The notes below the pieces were generated by a model. It worked only from the letters and a program-made list of their open reading frames with translations, searched no databases and was not told the origin of the DNA. Position numbers and translations under genes: made by a program. From Metellina segmentata (lineage: Eukaryota; Arthropoda; Arachnida; Araneae; Tetragnathidae), in the NCBI GenBank assembly GCA_947359465.1, contig OX375872.1, positions 11,788,137-11,852,136 of the forward strand: DNA of 64,000 bases, read 5' to 3'. This document shows, one piece after another, positions 33,446-43,944 of the stretch. Within the stretch, counting starts at the first letter, position 1. Each line of letters begins with the position of its first letter.

Positions 33446-33777
33446 TGCCAGTTTAAAACCGTAAATTTTACGGGATTTTTTTTACAATGTAGTTAAGATT
33501 AGTAAATTAGTAAACTAAATTAGTAAATTAGTTAGCTGTAACAATTTAATTTACCATCTTCTCATATTGATGATGAAATTCGAAAATATCGCATACTAGG
33601 TGAAAGAATGGCACAATGAAAACATATTCATAGGAAAACTAAGTGCAAGACTATCCACTGAAAATTCGCCATTTTACTAAAATTAAATGCACGGGAATAT
33701 TCGTAGACACTCGAAAACTTAAAATCAACTTCAACAAAAGTGTGGCGAATATGAAGTGGATTATATAATTGGATACA

Positions 33778-33778
<1 letters not shown>

Positions 33779-33824
<46 letters not shown>
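33779..33824. repeat. (TA)n microsatellite
   Basis: About 22 uninterrupted TA units in the right arm of the Helitron. Confidence 0.95.
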
Positions 33825-33826
<2 letters not shown>

Positions 33827-33999
33827 TATTTTCGTCCGAAGTAAATTGTAGAAGCAATGGAGAAGTTAAATTGGTATTAAATTTTTTCCCCCTGTACACT
33901 TAAATGATGCTAACATTATTTAATGAAAAAGAATTGATGATGACTTTTCAATCAATATATTATTAATTCAACCCGAGCAAATCCGGGTAATTGTGCTAG

Positions 34000-35679
34000 T
34001 AATATATATATAACGCAAAAGTGGTTATTTTACTTGCGATCTCAATTTAGTTGTCTCATTCATTTTAGTGCATTAAAAATGTACAATTATTTTCTTTGTC
34101 TTTTCTAGGAAACGAGAATTCTCTAGCTCCATGTCCCTTTTATTCTAATTATTTTCTTTTCCTTTTTAAAATTCTCATAACGAACGTAATGAAAAGGGGA
34201 AAAGCTCACGTAACAAAGAAGCCCAATATAAATCATTCGATTTCGTCAAAGAAGGCAGAACTCAAAATGAAGTAAAACATTTCGGGAAGAAAAGAAATAA
34301 AGACTCCATTTGAGTATTTTGTCAGTTAGGAGTGTGGGTCTAAGACTTGCAGATAGGATGGTTGAAATGAGCTAGTCGAATATTGTCTCAAAGCGTTTAT
34401 TTAATTTTTTCAAAAAATGTTAACCGGTACCAAAATAAAAGTAATCTTTAAATTTTTCAATTGAAAAACCACTGCGAAATGTTCTTTATGGCTCTAGACA
34501 CAACGAGAGCTTTAGAAAATATTACGCATAGCCGTGATTTGCTCACGATAGTTCAGATGAGTAGCGACATCGTTAAAAGTGTAAACAGATTTACCAGGTA
34601 ACAGTATTTCAAATGTTCAGTTCAAATCACTGAGAAATGTTTTAAAGATAGTTGAATGGATAACGTCGTGAGCTTTAGGATCATATGACGGACAGATGTT
34701 ATGCTCTCACGATTGCCGAGATAAACTGAGTCAAACGCGCTGGCACACCCAGATATATAGCATCATTTTCCCGCCCAGGTGGAGGGAGGTAAATTTTGAG
34801 CGCACAATGTATTGAGCAGTATTTGAATAGGACTCTACGCTTTTTACGAACATAGCTGATTGACTTGGGGTTTTAAGGCACCAGTTTAAGAAATGTACGG
34901 ACTGTGCCAAACGAAAGACAGAATGCGCAATGATGGTGGAAAAACAATACAAATTAGAAGGGTGGGTGAGAATGAAAGAAGGCACACATAACTAGAAGGT
35001 ACCTAGTGGTTATGAAACTTATATTTATTTCAAGAAAGTAAATCCCCAGAGGGGAGTATGAATACAACAACCAAATGACTATTTCAGAACGTATTTTTAT
35101 ACTATAAGATTTCAATAGCGACCTATTTTTGTCATAATCCGCATGTGGCTCCACGCTATCCACGGAGTTATACATAACCCTCCTTCGAAAATAGAACAGT
35201 TGCTCGTACAATTATATCAGATGACTCTACCCCTCATTGGACAAGTTACAGAAATTTCTACTTAACACGGAAACTCAGTCACCACGATTCATTACCAAAA
35301 TAGCGTTAATTACATTTGGGTTATTCCGAAACAATTTCGTCCAGAGTATGGATTGACGCGAGTGTTGTGAATGTAGTAGATTCCCACAAGACAAAAACCC
35401 ACCGCACCTGTTGGGCCAGGCTGGGAGGATCAAACAAATCTCCTGAGCCATCAGTTTCAAAGTACCCTCTTCATCCTCCCCTTTGTGTATGGCACGCACG
35501 CAAAACTCATGAACCTCTAGAGCCCACTGAGCGATCCAACTCAAATGGATGAACGAGTAGTTGTGTACGTCTGAAATTCTGACGAACCGATTCTGCACCG
35601 GCAGTAAATTCGGTACTTTATGTTCGACTACAGTTCAAGTGGATAAAATTGAGTAATTTAAATTTTTAATTTTCGGTTT
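34000..35679. other. No recognised gene; one unassigned open frame
   Basis: The 107-codon minus frame at 35275-35598 and the overlapping 78-codon plus frame at 35316-35552 lie in a locally GC-richer patch. Neither matches a family I know, and no confident splice sites frame them. Confidence 0.35.
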
Positions 35680-36324
35680 ACCCATCCAAGTAGTTTGGAT
35701 GAGATATCTCGTTCATCAAGCCCAGTTTTGTTAATGATGAGATATATCATCATCACGATATTCCCGATTTTTTTATGATAACTAGATCAAGATTTGGTAA
35801 ATTTTTTTCTAAGGATGAGATCCCTTGTCAATCAAAAGGTGGTTATTAATCTTCCAATGACAAAATAATTTGACCATCAAGATCTGTCAGTTCTCTTTTA
35901 ATGACGAGATATTTCGTCCATCAAGACTTGAATTGGAAGGCTTCTTCTAATGACGAGGTATCTTGTGTAATAAGATCTGGTGAGTTTTGTTTTAATGTCG
36001 AGTTTTCTTCCATAAAGATCTTATCAGTTTTTCTCTAACGACGAGAAGTATCCCGTCTGTCACGATCTGAGAAGCTTTGTCTAACGACGAGATATCTCGC
36101 ACATCACGATCTGGTCAGTTTTGTTCTAATGACGATATATATTTACCATCAAGATGTAGTCAGGTTTTCTTTCGAAGGGATTTCTTTCATCGAGATAACG
36201 TCAGTTTTCTTATATTGACAAGATTTTTCGTTCATCAAAATGTGGTAGGTTTTCTACTAATGTCAAGATATTTTGTCCATCCTGATTTTTTAAGTTTTCT
36301 TCGAATGACGAGATATATTGTGTC
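35680..36324. mobile_element. Expanded family 1 TTAA MITE, about 10 internal units
   Basis: Starts 'atccaagtagtttggatgag' and runs for about 640 bp through repeated units of the type 'aatgacgagatatctcgtcc' plus 'atcaagatctggtcagtttt', spaced 50-60 bp. This is three times the usual length, suggesting tandem expansion. A hAT element starts at 36325, cutting the right end. Confidence 0.75.
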
Positions 36325-37130
36325 CAGTGCCCTAATTAGGCAGGTAAAATAGCTGCACCCGCACAGGGCCCACTTGAAGGGGGCCAAAATGCTGTTCACA
36401 AGAAATTATATTTTTAAATTTAAAAGTTTTCCACTTTTCTACTGCGCGGTTTGGCGATTAGATTTTGCCTTACTTAGACTCTATAGATGTCTCCTGCTCA
36501 CCAGTATGAACTTTCAAATGAATGGCAGAACTGATTGTTATTTTCAACGTGCCTATGTTAGCTTACCTCACTTAGGTTAGGTTACAGTGTGTATACAGCA
36601 GCGTCGTCACTATACTTGTGTTTTCGCATATCTGTGTTTGTAAAAACAGGTAAGAATGCATATAAGAATATTAAGATTATTTGACTGCAATATTTCGAGG
36701 ATTTCATTTCGAGGACGAACATGCTTGGATAACCTTGTCAATTTTGTTATGTTGGGATTTTGTTATTTTTGTAGGTAATTTTGTACTTTTGTATTTTTAT
36801 AGTGATGTAATTTGAATGTAAAGTTTTATGTACCTGTAGACAATTTCGTTTAATAATTTTTACTGTAACATTTGAGTTTTATAGTAAAATTTTACTAATT
36901 AATCTCATATGCAACGAATTGATAGGTTTTTTTATTTTCTGTAAAATGTTGGTTGGGAAAAACATAGGAATATGGTATACGAGGGCATCCAAGCAAATAA
37001 TATTTTGTCACGTGCTTGCATTTGCTCTATAAATAATAGTTAGTATACAGTTTACAGTTTCTTAAAACAATTTTATACTTGTACAGGCAACACGTTAAAA
37101 ATAAGATTTTTGTTTAGTTCTTGTTTAAAA

Positions 37131-38112
37131 ATGTCCAAGAAACTGTCGGGAGCACAAAAGAGAAATACAAGAAATCGAAAATTAGAAGAATGCAAGTAAA
37201 TGTCGCAACAATTTGTTAAATGGTTAAGAACAGAAACACTAAGAACGGAAGAAGTGCGGAAGAGGTCAAATCTACTATTGCTTCCCAAGTTGATGAAACA
37301 ACACTACATTTAACATTTACCCCTTCAATGAACGACAATTCTCAGAGAAGCAGAAAATAAAGAGCCACTGCAAGGAGAAAAATCTACTGCTTCACAAGAT
37401 ATTTTAGTACAGTTGCCCCATAATAATATAATTTAAATGAGGACAAGCCTGCATAAAGTAATGTCTCACAAATCGATACTACTGTACAAAATATGTGCTC
37501 TACTGTTCCAGACGAAATACTGCTAAATTACAACGATCCCCGTTCCTGGCCTGCTATTACAAATAAATTAATATATTCCCTTGTCACACATGGCGACAAC
37601 ATTAACTTTAACATGTTGAAAACAGACGATGCAGGGCGAATATTTACAAAGTACTAGTTTTATGTTAAACAAATTGATGGAGAAACTGTTAAAAGAAAAT
37701 GGATTTTATATTCCATTAATCAAAATGCAGTATTTGATTTCCTTGCATGCTTTTTGGACACAAATTGCATAATCTTTCAGACCCACAAAAAGGATTTCAT
37801 GATTGGAGGCATCTTTATTCGGTTATTCCCGAACACGAAAATTCTCCGGAGCACCGAAATTCTTATGTGAAATGTAAAGTGATAGAAGAGAATCTAAAAT
37901 CAGGAAATGCAATTGATGGTTATGGAGTTAATTCAATTAACAAGAAAAACATTGTCTGGAGTGAAATAATGAAAATAATATTGGATACTATTCTATTCAG
38001 TGCCAAAAATAATATTGCTCTCAAAGGTTCAAATGAAATTATTGGATATCCAAATTGTGAATGCAGATTTAAGAAAGCAAAGGTCTTAATGTTTCAAGAC
38101 AAGAGCAAATGA
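37131..38112 (+). pseudogene. hAT transposase, N-terminal part with TTF-type zinc finger, degenerate
   Basis: ATG 37131 gives MSKKLSGAQKRNTRNRKLEE, the usual basic start of these proteins, followed by stops. Further on come DPRSWPAITNKLIYSLVTHG and GRIFTK, then after a frameshift MLFGHKLHNLSDPQKGFHDW and HENSPEHRNSYVKC (37747-38112). This corresponds to the TTF zinc-finger region of hAT/ZMYM1-like proteins, with the GFHDWRH and HE-S-EH motifs. Several frameshifts and stops are present. The frame is cut by the DD41D element at 38119. Confidence 0.75.
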
Positions 38113-38118
38113 GTCATA

Positions 38119-39411
38119 CAGAGGCTGTTCGCACATTTTTTAGACGATTTTGGTAAGCGGTAATAAAAAATCGTTTGCTGCAAAAGAAATAACTGCAGTT
38201 GTACTATGTTTTTAAAAGTCAAAATTATCGTCTGCGGCTTGAGTGGTTTGTTTTTATTCAAAATGGCGTTTTTAACGAAGCAGTGGTTCGTAGGCTGTAT
38301 TTATCCTCTTTCCGAAGAGAAATATTCATATTCCGTTATCCAAAAACGATGTGAGAGTCATGGTTTTGTGATATCTAAAGCGTCGATAGGTAATATCGTC
38401 AACAAGAAAGGAAAAAACGTCAAATTGGAGCCTCAAGTGGAACAAAAATTCCAAACAAGTATCCAAGGAAGAAACGGACATCTTCGATTATTGCAAAGGT
38501 ACGTTGTTTAATGTTAAAAGAAAATCCCCCTATTCAAAGGACAGTTGCAAAATCATTAAAATGCTCGGTGTCCATTGTAAACGAAATGATAAACGTTGAT
38601 TTAAATCTTAAGAAAGCGAAAAAACGCAATGTGCATCGTCTTTCTCCAAAGCATATCGCTGAACGCAGGACACGCTGCCGAATTCTATATGAGAAACACT
38701 TATCCAAAGAAAAATGGAAAAAAAATTGTCACAATAGATGAATCATGGGTTTATTTAAATGATTGCAGCAAAAAAAGAGCCATTTATTCTGATAAAAGGG
38801 GAGAAAATAATTTAAGTACATAATCGAAAGAAAGTTTTTCTAAGGGATTCATGATTGTTGCTGGTTTTTTATATAATGGCAAGTTAAAAATAAAGAGAGT
38901 GGAAAAAAATGTCAAGATTAACTCCAAATACTATCAGGAACATATTTTATCGCCAATTTTTCTGAATGAAATACCACTGCTTTACCCACAGTGCCATCAA
39001 TCTGTGGAACTCCATCAAGACAAAGCTAGCAGTCACACATCAAAATCCACTGTAAATTTCCTAAAAGAAATGGAACAAAAAACCGGTATCAAGGCCATAC
39101 CCTTCACTGATATCCCTACTAAATCTCCCGATGTATCACCTATGGATTTTTGTACTTTCGGACTTTTAAAATCTGCATTATCCAAACGTCATCCCACAAC
39201 CCTTACAGGACTCTGGAAAGCTGTTCAGGAGGAAAGGGATAGAATACCTCTTCTGAAACTTCAAAAGGCATTATTATCCTGGAAATTACGGTGTCGAAAG
39301 ATAGTTCAGAATAAGGGCTATCAAATAGAACATTTAAAACACAAGAATTTTATGTTATTTAGTTTTGTGAATACAATATACATTGTCTAAAAAATGTGTG
39401 AACAGCCTTTG
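38119..39411 (+). mobile_element. DD41D mariner-like element, 1.29 kb, nested in the hAT
   Basis: Terminal repeats of about 29 bp: left CAGAGGCTGTTCGCACATTT and right (reversed) CAAAGGCTGTTCACACATTT, each continuing TTTTAGAC, with two mismatches. TA flanks at 38117-38118 and 39412-39413. Length is normal for the group. Confidence 0.85.
38206..39390 (+). pseudogene. DD41D-type transposase, nearly complete but frameshifted
   Basis: The amino part (38263-) is a helix-turn-helix region: MAFLTKQWFVGCIYPLSEEK, SYSVIQKRCESHGFVISKAS. The frame then changes near 38500 (TVAKSLKCSVSIVNEMI, second helix-turn-helix) and back near 38700 (IVTIDESWVYLNDCSKK with the first catalytic D). There is a TAA at 38821-38823. 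The last frame, 38851-39390, carries SVELHQDKASSHTSKST with the second D and TKSPDVSPMDFCTFGLLKSA with the third; 41 residues lie between these two. Two frameshifts and one stop disable it, but the catalytic triad itself is intact. Confidence 0.85.
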
Positions 39412-39413
39412 TA

Positions 39414-39790
39414 TAATAAGGTATGTCCATGTTGACTGTAATGGAAAGATAATGATTAAAGAAAGCCTCATTAAAACTTTATTCAGTCCCATGAAAAAAC
39501 GGAGTTCATCGACTGGAATTTTATATCAACTAGAAGTTGATCAATTGGAAATTCAGGATTGCTGGAGGCAAGGATTTGACAACGGTGCCAATATGGCTGG
39601 AAAATATAAGGGAGTAAGTGCACGTATTTTGGAAAATAATAATTTAGCAATATTTGTACCGTGTGCAGCTCATAATATAAATTTAGCTGGTGTCCACGCT
39701 GCATCTACAATCCAATCGTTGTACAGATATCAAGTCAAAAAAAATCTCTTCCGAGAAAAGTGTATTCTACGAAATTTTGAACCACGGAAA
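39414..39790 (+). pseudogene. hAT/ZMYM1-like transposase, middle part
   Basis: Resumes after the nested element: IRYVHVDCNGKIMIKESLIK, then LEIQDCWRQGFDNGANMAGK and YKGVSARILENNNLAIFVPC with AAHNINLAGVHAAS. The QG-DN-ANMAGKY-GV-ARI and PC-AH--NLAGVHA motifs are signatures of the RNase H-like catalytic fold of hAT/ZMYM1 proteins. The rest of the catalytic domain and the dimerisation domain are missing. Confidence 0.85.
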
Positions 39791-39859
39791 CTATTCTAAG
39801 GATAGAACCACAATAGAATATTTCCAATTGTTGAATGAATCCACGGATTCTTTCAACCA

Positions 39860-40150
39860 GCGAGCCGTGGTAGGGGAAGAATAAATTATTAGCAACCGGA
39901 CGGTTGAAAGTTCGAATTAAAACAAAGACGTGGTGTGTTAGGGCATGTTATATCTCTCATTGCCTCAAATGTCTTCACGTTGGCGTGGTGTGGAAGATGG
40001 GAGAGGTGGGGATCTAGCACAGGTGTGACCTCATATCACCGTGGTTAAAAATTACGTGACGTCCTTGTATCTTTACTTTCGGGTTTGATCCCGGACCGTC
40101 GCCAATAGCCCGCTGTCTTGCTCCAGTGCTAAAAAGCCTACCTATCTTTC
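39860..40150 (+). repeat. SINE copy with tRNA-like head
   Basis: Head 'cgagccgtggtaggggaaga' and 'attagcaaccggacggttga' with degenerate B box GTTCGAATTA; body GTGGTGTGGAAGATGGGAGA; tail GCTCCAGTGCTAAAAAGCCT. Confidence 0.8.
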
Positions 40151-40742
40151 AATCAGCAGAAGTGATTCTTTAGTCAATGAGAGTGTTGCGGAACAAACAA
40201 TATTACACGTCCACCCTGTGACGCTCAAAGGGTGATTACATTAGAAAAACTCGAAAACAAACTCGGGTCGGATAGCACATTCACTCGGTAAATCAAAGTT
40301 CTACCTATTTAAAATACCCTAAAAACACGCGGTGAATAACATAAACAAATAATAAAATTCGATCAGAGAGCGCGACTACTCCTCTACATCGTTACGCAGG
40401 ATGGATATGAATCAATATTTTCCTGTCTGCAAACCCCTGTCACTTCGTCTGGTGAGTGTTTTCACCCAGGTGACAAGTGCTGCGCGTAAGAATTGATTTG
40501 GAATTGATTAGGGTGGCCAGAAACTTTGTCAGGGGTGGTCTTTCTTAACTTTTCCTTAAAAGGAATTGGGGAGTACCGTTTCTCAGGGTGGTTGCAAGAA
40601 GCTGTCTTGGGACTTTAAGTGATGGTATTATGGGGCGCCAAATGAACCACGTTCTGATATTGTTGGGTATTGGTGTATATCCGTAAGCGCTACCTGGATG
40701 TGCCAAAGAGTACACTTTGGTGTAATATTTGGTAAGATACAT
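40151..40742. other. No recognised feature
   Basis: No gene or repeat identified. Confidence 0.4.
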
Positions 40743-40882
40743 GACACCTCCAAGTGGTTTTGACAAGATATCTCGCCCATCAATAGATATATCACCTCAT
40801 TTTTTACTTGGGTCCCGTCATCAAAATATTGGCGACTTTTTTATGATGACGAGATCAAGATCTGGTAATTCTTATATAATAA
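40743..40882. mobile_element. Family 1 TTAA MITE, cut by a Helitron
   Basis: 'cacctccaagtggttttgac' to 'gacgagatcaagatctggta'; the Helitron end (CTAG) begins at 40883, so the rest of the MITE was removed or lies beyond recognition. Confidence 0.7.
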
Positions 40883-41388
40883 CTAGCAAAATACCCGACC
40901 TTACTCGGTTTGAATTAGTTTACTCTAGATTGAAGAGATAATCAAAATATATAATGACTTACGTTTTTTGTAGAATAAAAATTTATTTTAACACCTTTCG
41001 CCATTTTTATATTTTCTACAACTTACTTTAGACACAAATCCTACACATGCATATCCATTCATGTAATACATTTCACATACATCGCACAATTGCTGTATGA
41101 CAAAGCTACAAAAAGACGAAAGGTGATACTAAGGTTACTACTATAAAAGACGATTTATAGGAAGATTTGGAATTCCCTTTCTTAAGTTCTTTTCATGTAC
41201 AACTCAATTAATTAAAATTACGATTTACGGCGAGTGCTCTCGCACTCATAGTCAACAAAACAATATTTTTCTTTACTTGTGGCACTCTTGCCTCCGGTAT
41301 GCGACATTGTGAAATTTTGCAATCTTCTCCTGTCATTACTACAACAAATTTTTTAATGTTGGAAAAAGTTCTAGTTTGGATTTTTAAA

Positions 41389-41532
41389 CATTATTATTCT
41401 TTCAATAACGACATTATTCTTTAAATAACGGCATTATTGTTTAAATAACGGCATTATTCTTTAAATAACGGCATTATTCTTTAAATAACGACATTATTCT
41501 TTAAATAACGGCATTATTCTTTCAATAATGGC
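41389..41532. repeat. 20-bp minisatellite, about 7 copies
   Basis: Unit 'gcattattctttaaataacg' with a few single-base variants, inside the minus-strand Helitron. Confidence 0.9.
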
Positions 41533-42387
41533 ATAACTACACTTAAAATTTACTGAAAATTTATACTGACTTACCTAACATTTTCAAGTCTAATACTTTG
41601 TGGTGCTGTTGGGTGTGATGAGAAGGAAAACACATTTATTAAAATAATAAATATTTAAAACAGTAAAATGGAACAAAATAAAAGATGTCGGAAAAATTGT
41701 TCTAAAGATATTAATTTGTGATTCATTTTTATCTCTTGATCTCGCACAGTTGCCACAATTTACAACTAAAAGTGCGCAAAATTTAGAAATGTGAAATTAA
41801 TTCAGAGCGAAAGAAACAGAAAATATCACTGCTCACGCGATCTTGTTCATTCTCGTTTCGTTGAAAAATATCGTCTGTCTCAAATATTCCGAAATCGTTT
41901 TCATTGCGCTAAGAACAAAAATAAGACTCGAAATAAATGAAGTATCAGAGCTGAAATTTCATTAAAAAATATAATTTTTTGAAGAATAATTACTTTTTTA
42001 GTAGTACTGGTAAAACAATCGAAGTAATCGTAATATTCAATAGACATTCCAATTTTTCCAAAACTACCAAATTATGGTTGATTTAAGTATACTTACTTAC
42101 GTGTTTTAGCATGAAAATCATCTAAATATAACAATAAAGGAATGTTTAATATTGCATTCACTAAATTAATAGATAATGTATAAAATAAAATACACTGCAA
42201 TCAAATATCTGGAATACAATTCATGTGATGCCTACACAAACACACAAACACAAAATCGAGCATAGAACAGAAAGACGGACAGACAGACTTTCGCAACCAA
42301 TTCCACTCACTAAATGAAGATAAGTACTCACTGTATGCAAATTTCCATGAAAATATCTTAAACCGCGTGGACGTGTATAGGGCACAA

Positions 42388-42441
42388 CATACAGACAGAC
42401 AGACAGACAGACAGACAGACGGACAGACAGACAGACAGACA
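42388..42441. repeat. (ACAG)n microsatellite
   Basis: About 13 ACAG units with one GACG interruption, inside the 5' part of the minus-strand Helitron. Confidence 0.95.
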
Positions 42442-42555
42442 CCAAACGAGAAAAAGGCGGATTCGGCATCAGAAGGGTCCAAAACGGATATAAAACTTGA
42501 AATGGGTCGAAAATATTGAATGTACAAACAAACACTCCATTCTTATTTATATAGA

Positions 42556-43944
42556 TTATATATAGTAAAATATGTTGTGATCGGTATCCTAATGAAAGGA
42601 CTAATTTTGCAATAGTATTGAGTTAACTACTTTTGTCTTAATAAAGTTAATAATATTTCTATGGCCCCCAACTGGGAAACTTTTCATTGATTCTTATTCA
42701 TTACCATTCAATCTTTCAAATGGCGTTAGTGTATTGTTCGCAAATTCAATATATCATAACTACATTTTAAACTGGGTTTTTTATAGATCTAAACATTTTC
42801 ATTTAATGTTAAAAGAATTTTGAATCAAAACAAATCAGTTCACCTTTTTAATGAACACAAATATGTTTGTAGGAAAATATTTTTTTTTAATTGCGATTTC
42901 TTTCCTTAATAAGAAATTATTCTCAAATCTATACATAAAATTAATTTTAGCGCAGATTAAAATTTCAAAAACGTTATGTAATAAGCATCCTCAGAATTCA
43001 CAAACGTAAGTTGAGTTACTAAAGTATGTAATGTGAGTACCATAAAATTTTTTTTTTTAATTAATGGAACAATGTCAATTCTCTTAGATTTGTCATGTCT
43101 TAGTACTCTCAGTGAAGCATTAAAATTCTTTTTTCTGTTAACTTGTTTGAGAGAAGAGAAAAACTGTTATTTTTGAAAGTGAAAAAGATTGATGCCCCCT
43201 TTTTTATGTAACGTGAGTCTGAAATGTTGCTATTAGAGAAACTGAATCCTCACTGAAGTTCTAAATTATGACACAGATCCCTTAGGGATAATTCAATGAT
43301 TTTGTAAATCAATTTTATTAGTAATCTTAATCTATTTTTATTTACATGAAATTTAATATTGAAAATTGATGCATTGTGAACAGATTATAAATAAATAAAT
43401 ATATATAAATATATATATATATATATAATTTTAATTCTTGAGTAAATTAGAATCTGCCAATACAATTGGTTACCCGAATCTGACAGCGCTAGTGTTTTTA
43501 ATGTATTTAGTGTATTTCGAGCGCGAGCAAATATTCTGTTTTTCAAGAAAAGGCAAAAAGAAGAGTTTTTGACGGATATGCGAAGATCGCATTGATGTCG
43601 ATAGTAGATTTATGTTCTGAGATTGTACTGATGATGATAGTTTATTGATGTTGATAGTTGTATTTATACAGGTAGTTTAATTATGTTGAGATAGTATTGA
43701 TGTAGACAGTTATAATTAATGGGACCTACTGCATTTGTTACGTTACTGATAAATGTAGTTTTGTGTTTCCGAGCTCTGCAGTCCTCGTTGTGGCAATGAA
43801 AAGCCAAGAAACGTTAATCCTAGAATACGGAATGGATAGTCCTACATATATAATAAATATTATATTCCTATATATTACTATTTATGTTCATTGCTATATA
43901 AATCTAGTTTAAAAAAGTTTAATTCTACCTCCACTTGAAGTTTG
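42556..43944. other. No recognised gene
   Basis: AT-rich sequence with a TA-rich tract at 43388-43428 and a degenerate repeat of 'attgatgttgatagt' type at 43590-43720. Confidence 0.4.

Larger units (their letters stand above)
27025..33489. mobile_element. CACTA (EnSpm)-like transposon, 6.5 kb, inserted in the Helitron
   Basis: The left end is CACTGCAAAAATTATCCG; the right end read in reverse is CATTGTAAAAAAAATCCCG; both are followed by subterminal motifs of the type CCGTAAA-TTTACGG. Such CACTG-like tips and clustered subterminal repeats are typical of CACTA elements. TA flanks both tips, compatible with a 2-bp duplication. The interior contains other transposons (27619-30797, 31012-31734). 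The superfamily is inferred from termini; the resident transposase relic (28200-29145) may or may not be its own. Confidence 0.55.
23491..33999 (+). mobile_element. Helitron, interrupted by a Tc1 element and a CACTA-like element
   Basis: The right end has the Helitron 3' signature: hairpin CCCG-AGCAAAT-CGGG, a short spacer, then CTAG at 33996-33999 followed by T. The left end is hidden by a Tc1 insertion (23497-25129). Removing that and one TA restores A|TCTATATAAAATTC, which closely resembles the start of the independent Helitron at 42555 (TCTATATAAATAAG). The left interior (25140-25330) has the CACTCACTCATTGACTGAC stretch often seen after Helitron 5' ends. Without inserts the element is about 2.4 kb with no Rep/helicase frame, so it is non-autonomous. 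Confidence 0.7.
36325..39790 (+). mobile_element. hAT-like (ZMYM1-type) element, broken, with a nested DD41D element
   Basis: The left tip CAGTGCCCTAATTAGGCAGG is hAT-like (CAGTG start). The coding fragments are at 37131-38112 and 39414-39790. The right end is not visible; family 2 and SINE sequences take over near 39790. Inserted in a family 1 MITE on its left. Confidence 0.65.
40883..42555 (-). mobile_element. Non-autonomous Helitron, 1.67 kb, minus strand
   Basis: Read on the minus strand: A|TCTATATAAATAAGAATGG at the 5' end (42555), and at the 3' end the hairpin-containing CCGAGTAAGGTCGGG followed by TATTTTG and CTAG|T (40883). This is the textbook insertion between A and T without target duplication. 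The interior carries a 20-bp minisatellite and an (ACAG)n tract. No Rep/helicase gene. Confidence 0.8.

Noticed and set aside
35275..35598. 107-codon minus-strand frame in a GC-richer patch, considered as a host exon
   Set aside because: No recognisable domain, no convincing acceptor or donor pair, and a similar-length frame on the other strand.
41389..41532. CRISPR-like short repeats
   Set aside because: Head-to-tail 20-bp minisatellite without spacers.
42201..42535. Cys/Val/Ser/Leu-rich minus-strand frames
   Set aside because: They arise from the (ACAG)n tract inside a Helitron.
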